A DNA stretch of 64,000 nt from Agrobacterium larrymoorei (GTDB lineage Bacteria > Pseudomonadota > Alphaproteobacteria > Rhizobiales > Rhizobiaceae), in NCBI RefSeq assembly GCF_030819275.1, contig NZ_JAUTBL010000001.1:620001-684000 (forward strand), given 5' to 3'. The translations under genes and the position numbers were made by a program. Below are positions 58,416-64,000 of the stretch, piece by piece; the stretch's first letter is position 1, and every line of letters starts with the position of its first letter. Under the pieces are notes generated by a model, which saw only the letters and a list, made by a program, of their open reading frames with translations, did not search any database and had not been told where the DNA came from.

Positions 58416-60557
58416 ATGTCGGAGGAAAAGTCGGTGATGGATTGGGAGAAACTGGCCGAGAAAGAACTCAAGCGGTCTCCCGACACATTGACCTGGCAGA
58501 CGCCCGAGGGAATTGCCGTCAAGCCGCTCTACACTGCACAGGACCTAGAGAATGTCTCGCATCTCGATAGCCTGCCGGGCTTAAAGCCCTTCGTCCGTGG
58601 CCCACGGGCGACGATGTATGCAGGCCGCCCCTGGACGATCCGCCAATATGCCGGATTCTCGACCGCTGAAGAATCCAACGCCTTCTACAAGCGTAATCTG
58701 GCCGCAGGTCAAAAAGGCCTGTCTGTCGCCTTCGATCTTGCCACCCATCGCGGCTATGACAGCGACCACGAGCGCGTGGTCGGCGATGTCGGCAAAGCGG
58801 GTGTGGCGATCGATTCCGTCGAGGACATGAAGATCCTGTTTGACGGTATTCCACTGAAAGAAATGTCGGTTTCCATGACAATGAATGGCGCGGTGATCCC
58901 GATCCTCGCCTCCTTCATCGTCGCGGGTGAAGAACAGGGATGCGCACGCTCCGAGCTTTCCGGCACCATTCAGAACGACATTCTCAAAGAATTCATGGTG
59001 CGCAACACCTATATCTACCCGCCGGAACCCTCGATGCGGATCATTGCCGACATCATCGAATATACGGCGCGTGAAATGCCACGCTTCAATTCCATCTCGA
59101 TTTCCGGCTACCACATGCAGGAAGCGGGTGCGACACTCGTTCAGGAGCTCGCCTTCACGCTGGCCGATGGCCGCGAATATGTGCGTGCGGCTTTGAAGAA
59201 GGGGCTCAATGTCGACGACTTTGCCGGTCGCCTCTCATTCTTCTTCGCCATTGGCATGAACTTCTTCATGGAAGCGGCGAAGCTTCGCGCCGCACGTCTT
59301 CTCTGGTCGCGGATCATGGAGGAGTTCTACCCGCAAAAGGCATCGTCGATGATGCTGCGCACCCACTGCCAGACCTCCGGCGTATCCCTTCAGGAACAGG
59401 ATCCGTTCAATAACGTCATCCGCACGGCCTATGAGGCGCTATCTGCCGTGCTAGGCGGCACGCAATCGCTTCACACCAATGCACTCGATGAGGCAATGGC
59501 GCTGCCGACCGATTTTTCCGCCCGCATTGCCCGCAACACCCAGCTCATTCTCCAGCACGAAACTGGCATTACCAAGGTGGTGGACCCGCTGGCAGGCTCT
59601 TATTATGTCGAAAGCCTGACGAACGAACTTGCAGAAAAGGCCTGGGCGTTGATCGAAGAGGTGGAGCAACTGGGCGGCATGACCAAGGCCGTCGATGAGG
59701 GCTTGCCGAAGCGGCTGATCGAAGAGGCTGCAACAAAACGCCAGGCTGCCGTCGATCGCGGCGAAGAGATCATCGTCGGCGTCAACAAGTTCCGGCTGGA
59801 AAATGAGGAGCCGCTCGACATTCTGGATATCGACAACTCCGCCGTGCGGGCCTCGCAGATCAAGCGTCTGGAGACCGTGCGACGCCAGCGCAACCCGGCT
59901 AATGTCGAGAAAACATTGGCGACGCTTTCGGAGGTTGCGCGCACGGGACAAGGCAATCTGCTCGAAGCGGCTGTTGAAGCTGCGCGTGCGAGAGCCACCG
60001 TCGGAGAGATGTCAGACGCCATGCGCGCCGTCTTTGGAGACCATGCCGCTGTGCCGGAAGTCGTCCACGACGTTTACGGTGCAGCCTATGAAGACGATCC
60101 CGAATTCGCCACCCTGCGCAACCGCATCGATGAACTAACGAGCACCGTCGGTGGCAAGCCGCGCATGATGGTCGCCAAGCTCGGCCAGGATGGGCACGAC
60201 CGCGGCGCTAAAATCATCGCATCAGCCTTTGGCGACATCGGCTTCGACGTCATTGCGGGACCGCTCTTCCAGACGCCGGAAGAGGCAGCCGATCTTGCCG
60301 TGGAGAACAAGGTGCATGTGGTCGGCATGTCGTCGCTCGCTGCCGGCCACAAGACGCTTGCGCCGCAGCTTGTCGATGCGCTCAAGGCCAAGGGAGCGGA
60401 GAATATCATCGTCATTGTCGGCGGCGTTATCCCGCGTCAGGACTATGAGTTCCTGCTCGATCACGGCGTCGCTGCCGTCTTCGGCCCTGGAACAAATGTG
60501 CTCGAAGCAGCACGCGCCGTCATTGACCTGATGCAGGGCCGATTGCGGAATGCGTGA
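58416..60557 (+). CDS. scpA: Methylmalonyl-CoA mutase
   Basis: A 713-residue adenosylcobalamin-dependent mutase that interconverts methylmalonyl-CoA and succinyl-CoA, feeding propionate into the citric acid cycle. The catalytic TIM barrel (about 30-560) shows [21 protein letters not shown] and the [15 protein letters not shown] and [17 protein letters not shown] segments; the C-terminal cobalamin domain (about 580-710) has LGQDGHDRG with the base-off His 594. Single-chain length matches the MutB-type subunit; no separate MutA, MeaB chaperone or epimerase gene is adjacent. The ATG follows GGGAGAC. The ~160-base leader contains two small hairpins. Confidence 0.92.
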   Translation: MSEEKSVMDWEKLAEKELKRSPDTLTWQTPEGIAVKPLYTAQDLENVSHLDSLPGLKPFVRGPRATMYAGRPWTIRQYAGFSTAEESNAFYKRNLAAGQKGLSVAFDLATHRGYDSDHERVVGDVGKAGVAIDSVEDMKILFDGIPLKEMSVSMTMNGAVIPILASFIVAGEEQGCARSELSGTIQNDILKEFMVRNTYIYPPEPSMRIIADIIEYTAREMPRFNSISISGYHMQEAGATLVQELAFTLADGREYVRAALKKGLNVDDFAGRLSFFFAIGMNFFMEAAKLRAARLLWSRIMEEFYPQKASSMMLRTHCQTSGVSLQEQDPFNNVIRTAYEALSAVLGGTQSLHTNALDEAMALPTDFSARIARNTQLILQHETGITKVVDPLAGSYYVESLTNELAEKAWALIEEVEQLGGMTKAVDEGLPKRLIEEAATKRQAAVDRGEEIIVGVNKFRLENEEPLDILDIDNSAVRASQIKRLETVRRQRNPANVEKTLATLSEVARTGQGNLLEAAVEAARARATVGEMSDAMRAVFGDHAAVPEVVHDVYGAAYEDDPEFATLRNRIDELTSTVGGKPRMMVAKLGQDGHDRGAKIIASAFGDIGFDVIAGPLFQTPEEAADLAVENKVHVVGMSSLAAGHKTLAPQLVDALKAKGAENIIVIVGGVIPRQDYEFLLDHGVAAVFGPGTNVLEAARAVIDLMQGRLRNA

Positions 60558-60565
60558 CCGCGGTA

Positions 60566-60601
60566 CATCGGCCCGAGATCAAACCAAGTGTCGGGCCGAT
60601 G
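60566..60601 (+). terminator. Hairpin after methylmalonyl-CoA mutase
   Basis: An 11-bp stem (CATCGGCCCGA with its complement) and a 14-base loop start nine bases after the mutase stop. There is no T tract; a better terminator follows at 60635. Confidence 0.5.
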
Positions 60602-60634
60602 GGTGGATTGCAGGGACGCTCTCAGTATCTCAAC

Positions 60635-60670
60635 AAAAAAGCGATGGATTTTCACCCATCGCTTTTCTTT
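60635..60670. terminator. Bidirectional terminator between the mutase and DUF4167 genes
   Basis: GCGATGG pairs with CCATCGC around an eight-base loop, flanked by six A residues on one side and TTTTCTTTT on the other, so it can end transcription from both convergent genes. Confidence 0.85.
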
Positions 60671-60691
60671 TATCGCTGTGAAAGAACTGCC

Positions 60692-61540
60692 TTACTCGGC
60701 AGCTTTCTCCAATTCGGAAGGCTGCTCGCCTTCTGCCTCTTCGGCGCCTGCCGTGCGGCGAGGGCGGCGAGGACGCGGGCTGGTGCTGCGCGTGCGGCGC
60801 GGTGCGCGCTCGCTTGCACCGGCTTCTGCCTGGGCTTCCTCTTCGACGGCCACTTCCTTCGGCGTGCCTTCGATCACCGGCTGCGGTGCCGAGCTTGCAT
60901 CATAAACCGGAGCGACGGGGACCGGCGCTGCGTCGACAGTCTCTGCACTTTCTTCGGCCTGCGCTTCGCGCGGCTGACGATCAGGGCGATTTGGGCGGTC
61001 ACGGCGATCGCGACGCTCGCCACGCTCCGGACGATCTTGCCGTTCCTGACGTTCGGGCCGTTCCTGACGCTCAGGCCGCTCTTGGCGTTCCTGACGTTCG
61101 GGCTGATCCTGACGATGAGAGCGTTGTTCGTTCTGATCATGCGCGATCGGCAGCACAACAACGACGTCGTCATTGTCATTGCCATCCATATCGTCGCCAT
61201 CACGGTCGTTGCCGTATTCACCACGATCGTCGCGCTGGAAGCGTTCCTGCATCTGCGCTTGAGCGGATGCGATGATGCGGTTGTAATGTTCAGCGTGCTG
61301 CAGGTAATTTTCCGCCATGACGCGATCGCCGGAGCTTTGAGCATCACGGGCGAGTGCTGCGTATTTTTCCGCAATATGCTGGGCAGTGCCGCGGATCTTC
61401 ACATCGGGGCCGGAACTGTCATAGGTTCTGGTCAGCGGATTTCCACCCTTACGGTTGAAATTGTTGTTGTTTCCGCCGCCATTATTATTGTTGTTGTTAT
61501 TACGCCCCCGGCCGCGCTTGTTTTGCTGTCCTGGCCTCAT
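60692..61540 (-). CDS. DUF4167 family protein
   Basis: A 282-residue protein. The N terminus MRPGQQNKRGRGRNNNNNNN is the family hallmark, followed by a conserved ~65-residue domain (SSGPDVKIRGTAQHIAEKYAALARDA, AENYLQHAEHYNRII) that reads as helical. The remaining 170 residues are disordered and extremely charged, with imperfect repeats of the ERQERP/ERQDRP type and an Arg-rich end (APRRTRSTSPRPRRPRRT). RNA or nucleoid binding is plausible but unproven. The start is the ATG at 61540 (AGGTGAG site), not 61573, because the family starts at MRPGQQ. It sits downstream of prmC on the same strand, the usual rhizobial order. Confidence 0.85.
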   Translation of the reverse strand: MRPGQQNKRGRGRNNNNNNNGGGNNNNFNRKGGNPLTRTYDSSGPDVKIRGTAQHIAEKYAALARDAQSSGDRVMAENYLQHAEHYNRIIASAQAQMQERFQRDDRGEYGNDRDGDDMDGNDNDDVVVVLPIAHDQNEQRSHRQDQPERQERQERPERQERPERQERQDRPERGERRDRRDRPNRPDRQPREAQAEESAETVDAAPVPVAPVYDASSAPQPVIEGTPKEVAVEEEAQAEAGASERAPRRTRSTSPRPRRPRRTAGAEEAEGEQPSELEKAAE

Positions 61541-61925
61541 CAATTGCTCACCTGAATTCTGTTGTGCTGACAATTCTCATTTTTCGATGCGATCCGGATA
61601 AGGAACCAGTCCTCCCTTGAACCGCGACCACTACGCGCCCTGCTCTCAAAAGAGACAAGACTTCGCGTTTGCCGACCCGATGCGCATATGCTGCATCTAG
61701 CCGCTTGCGAACAAAGTTTCCTGAATCACATGCCGGAAATGCCCAGCCTTTCAGAGTTCTCCAAGAGAACCCGCTTCGGGACTGATCCAAACCCTGACGA
61801 ATCTTATTTCGCCCTCAGCCACCCGGCATGTGGCCGCAAACTAGCCCGCTTCCTGCGGAAATCCAAGCCTTTTCTTTTGCTTTGCAAAATATCCTTGAAC
61901 AAAACACCCGCAGCTGTTTTTTGAC
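61541..61925. other. Intergenic region between prmC and the DUF4167 gene
   Basis: This 385-base gap, minus strand in sense, lies after prmC and before DUF4167. It should contain the DUF4167 promoter and leader. Several open frames pass through it, but none has a convincing ribosome site or protein-like composition, and I see no tRNA or other RNA fold I can name. It begins with an A-rich tract just past the prmC stop. Confidence 0.4.
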
Positions 61926-62789
61926 CTACCTGCGGAATATCAATACGCGATCGTTGCCGCCATAGTCTTTGACGCGGTCGACGCAATCATATCCCTCAGA
62001 TGCAAATATGGTCGCTACATCTGCCATTTGATCGTAGCCTATTTCGACCCCGACCACTCCACCACTTTCGAGAAAATCCACTGCTTTTTCAGCTATGACT
62101 CTGTAGGGGAAGAGGCCATCCGCACCGCCATCCAGGGCGATCAAGGGATCGAAGTCGCGAACTTCGCGATCCAATGTATCGATGACGTCTGTTCTAATAT
62201 AAGGCGGATTTGACAAGATTATGTCGAAGTGCCCGGAAATATGGTCGTACCAGTCACTCTCGACCGTTTGAAAACGCTCCTGAAGTCCAAATCTTTCCGC
62301 GTTGCGCCAAGCCGTTGCCAGGGCATCCGCCGACACATCACTGCCGACGCCCGTCGCTTCAGGAACGGAATGCAGCAGCGACAGGCAGATCGCGCCAGTG
62401 CCAATCCCCATATCCAGGATACGCGCCTTGCCCTTTTGCGCAACGATGGCCCGCAGATGTGGCAACACGGCCTCCACCAGCGCCTCCGTATCCGGCCTCG
62501 GCTCCAGTGTTCCCGGTGACATGAGAAAGTCCAGACCGTAGAATTCGCGGTGTCCCAGGATGCGGTGGACAGGCTCTCCCTTTTCCCGCCGCGCGATCAG
62601 CCCTTCGATCCGCTTTGCTTCATCTGGGTGAACCAGTCGCGATCCATTCAGAACGAAGTCGGTGAGCGAAAAGCCGATCACGTCGCCGATCAACAGCCGC
62701 GCATCCGTCGATGGATCGGCAATGCCCGCAACAGCCAGGCGCCGCTTTGCATCAGCCACAAGAGCTTGAACGGTCGTCTCGACGCTCAC
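61926..62789 (-). CDS. prmC: Peptide chain release factor N5-glutamine methyltransferase
   Basis: A 287-residue SAM-dependent methyltransferase that methylates the Gln of the GGQ motif of release factors. The substrate-binding NPPY is at 194-197 ([10 protein letters not shown]), and motif I is [15 protein letters not shown] near 124-138; the N-terminal helical domain binds the release factor. The GTG start at 62789 overlaps the prfA stop by four bases, so enzyme and substrate are translated together. Confidence 0.95.
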   Translation of the reverse strand: MSVETTVQALVADAKRRLAVAGIADPSTDARLLIGDVIGFSLTDFVLNGSRLVHPDEAKRIEGLIARREKGEPVHRILGHREFYGLDFLMSPGTLEPRPDTEALVEAVLPHLRAIVAQKGKARILDMGIGTGAICLSLLHSVPEATGVGSDVSADALATAWRNAERFGLQERFQTVESDWYDHISGHFDIILSNPPYIRTDVIDTLDREVRDFDPLIALDGGADGLFPYRVIAEKAVDFLESGGVVGVEIGYDQMADVATIFASEGYDCVDRVKDYGGNDRVLIFRR

Positions 62790-63865
62790 TGCTGCTCGCC
62801 AAGCTGCGCCAACTGACCCGCCTGATAATCGGCAATCAACGCATCGACCAACTCATCGATATCGCCTTCCATAATGCGATCGAGCTTGTAGAGCGTCAGG
62901 TTGATGCGGTGATCGGTGACGCGACCCTGTGGGAAATTATAGGTGCGGATACGCTCGGATCGATCTCCAGAACCCACCTGGCTCTTGCGATCAGCGGAAC
63001 GTTCGCTGTCGGCCTTCTGCCGCTCGATGTCGTAAAGTCTGGAGCGCAAAACCTGCATCGCCTTCGCACGATTCTGGTGCTGCGACTTCTCCGAGGATGT
63101 CACGATCAGACCGGTCGGCAAATGGGTGATGCGGACGGCGGAGTCGGTGGTGTTGACGTGCTGGCCGCCGGCACCGGATGCGCGCATCGTATCGATGCGG
63201 ATATCTTCCGGGCGGATTTCGATGTCGATGTCCTCGGCTTCCGGCAAGACGGCAACGGTGGCGGCAGAGGTGTGGATGCGCCCGCCAGCTTCCGTTTCCG
63301 GGACCCGCTGGACGCGGTGAACGCCGGACTCGAATTTCAGCTTGGAGAACACACCGCGGCCACTGATCGTCGCAATGATTTCCTTGAAGCCCCCCGCTTC
63401 GCCTTCGCTAGATGAGAGCACCTCCACCTTCCAGCCCTTGCCGCTGGCAAAGCGCTCATACATGCGGAAGAGATCGCCAGCGAAGAGTGCTGCTTCGGAG
63501 CCGCCGGTCCCCGCGCGGATTTCAAGGATCGCGCTCTTTTCGTCCGCTGCATCCTTCGGCAGAAGAAGGATCTGCATGTCCTTCTCCAGCGCCTCGATGC
63601 GCTCGGAAAGCTCCGGCAGTTCTGCCTCGGCCAGTTCACGCATGTCGCGATCCATCGTCTTGTCGGACAGGATCGCTTCCAGATCGGCAGCCTCGGCCGT
63701 CGCCTTCTCATATTCGCGAATGGTTTTCACCACCGGCTGGAGTTCCGAATATTCGGAGGCCAGCTTGACATAGACATCCGCGGCCGGGCCTGCAGACATA
63801 CGCGCTTCGATCTCGCCGAAGCGGCGTTCAAGCTCACGCATTTTCTCGACGGGAAGCTTCGCCAC
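62786..63865 (-). CDS. prfA: Peptide chain release factor 1
   Basis: A 359-residue RF1 that reads UAA and UAG. The peptidyl-transferase GGQ motif is at 233-235 ([11 protein letters not shown]) and the stop-codon-recognition tripeptide is PET at 189-191, where most RF1 proteins have PAT or PVT. The first domain (about 1-115) is a coiled hairpin. The start is a [21 protein letters not shown] is a normal rhizobial RF1 beginning. It is the target of PrmC encoded immediately downstream. Confidence 0.96.
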   Translation of the reverse strand: MAKLPVEKMRELERRFGEIEARMSAGPAADVYVKLASEYSELQPVVKTIREYEKATAEAADLEAILSDKTMDRDMRELAEAELPELSERIEALEKDMQILLLPKDAADEKSAILEIRAGTGGSEAALFAGDLFRMYERFASGKGWKVEVLSSSEGEAGGFKEIIATISGRGVFSKLKFESGVHRVQRVPETEAGGRIHTSAATVAVLPEAEDIDIEIRPEDIRIDTMRASGAGGQHVNTTDSAVRITHLPTGLIVTSSEKSQHQNRAKAMQVLRSRLYDIERQKADSERSADRKSQVGSGDRSERIRTYNFPQGRVTDHRINLTLYKLDRIMEGDIDELVDALIADYQAGQLAQLGEQQ

Positions 63866-63896
63866 CTGTCACATACTCCACTTTTTATTTCGTAGC

Positions 63897-64000
63897 TTAG
63901 ATAGGGATTGAATGCGTTGCAGCAAACCGCACCAGCAAATCACGCGTACTTTCCAATGATTTGCTGTCATCCAGCGCAGCATTCAATTCTTCCGCCAGCA
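63897..64000 (-). CDS. 3' end of an upstream gene, probably ptsP (partial)
   Basis: The last 34 codons of a minus-strand gene enter the window; the visible end reads LAEELNAALDDSKSLEST, then RDLLVRFAATHSIPI and a TAA stop 31 bases before prfA. The piece is too short for a domain call. In rhizobia the order lysC-ptsP-prfA-prmC is common, and a C-terminal helix ending in IP-leucine/isoleucine fits the enzyme I-Ntr (PtsP) end, so ptsP is the leading guess by synteny only. Confidence 0.5.
   Translation of the reverse strand, partial: LAEELNAALDDSKSLESTRDLLVRFAATHSIPI

Noticed and set aside
61548..61924. Small coding frames on both strands between prmC and DUF4167
   Set aside because: No ribosome sites, no codon bias and no recognisable motif; one frame runs over the DUF4167 leader and ribosome site.
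1..64000. Insertion sequences, prophage, CRISPR, tRNA or rRNA
   Set aside because: I scanned for transposase-like frames, direct-repeat arrays, att-like repeats and cloverleaf-type segments and saw none; absence of a tRNA cannot be proven without a covariance search.

Overview
The window looks like chromosomal or chromid DNA of an alphaproteobacterium of the Rhizobiaceae, most likely Agrobacterium or Rhizobium. The evidence is a succinoglycan exo gene order, the prfA-prmC-DUF4167 neighbourhood, minCDE preceded by a perfect CtrA-type box, two CUT1 sugar ABC operons with Gfo/Idh/MocA enzymes, and rhizobial families such as DUF992, TIGR02587/TIGR02588 and RHE_PE00001. I see no rRNA, tRNA, CRISPR array, transposase or prophage. 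Codon usage looks even throughout, so this is mostly core or chromid sequence, not an island.

Layout. 1-6.4 kb: the distal end of a succinoglycan cluster, exoL (5' truncated)-exoA-exoM-exoO-exoP, with exoN missing from its usual place between exoO and exoP, closed by a terminator. 6.5-13.8 kb: a GhrA-like 2-hydroxyacid dehydrogenase, a large hybrid histidine kinase, a BaiN/HI0933-type flavoprotein, and three small housekeeping genes (IMPACT/YigZ, RluA-type pseudouridine synthase, RsmJ-like methyltransferase). 13.8-24 kb: a small unknown protein, a periplasmic PQQ sugar dehydrogenase, a type IB topoisomerase, an EptA-like phosphoethanolamine transferase in line with a two-component pair, an RHE_PE00001-family protein and a chemoreceptor. 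24.3-29.6 kb: a DapA-family lyase with a GntR regulator, minCDE, and the TIGR02587/TIGR02588 membrane pair.

29.6-44.1 kb holds two sugar-uptake operons. Operon A (minus strand, 35706 to 29556) is oxidoreductase-isomerase-binding protein-two permeases-ATPase, read away from a LacI gene across a 16-bp palindromic operator. Operon B (minus strand, 43118 to 36926) is binding protein-two permeases-ATPase-fused oxidoreductase, read away from an AraC gene. Both have a hairpin directly after the binding-protein gene, fitting differential expression inside the operon.

44.3-50.3 kb: a small HTH gene with its own CtrA-type box, a class III nucleotide cyclase, recX, a cytochrome c that overlaps recX tail to tail, a DUF992 protein, an EEP-family nuclease/phosphatase and a cardiolipin synthase. 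50.4-56.8 kb: a same-strand run of L,D-transpeptidase, TusA-like protein, N-formylglutamate-amidohydrolase-like protein, QEGLA (DUF1704) metallopeptidase, glutathione-synthetase-like ATP-grasp ligase and DMT exporter. The middle three genes, plus possibly the exporter, are the best candidate here for an undescribed pathway: they look like a make/trim/export set for a small peptide or amide. 57-64 kb: a GNAT/CelD-like protein, methylmalonyl-CoA mutase, DUF4167 protein, prmC, prfA and the 3' end of a gene that by synteny is probably ptsP.

All calls come from reading translated sequence and motifs; no database search was run.
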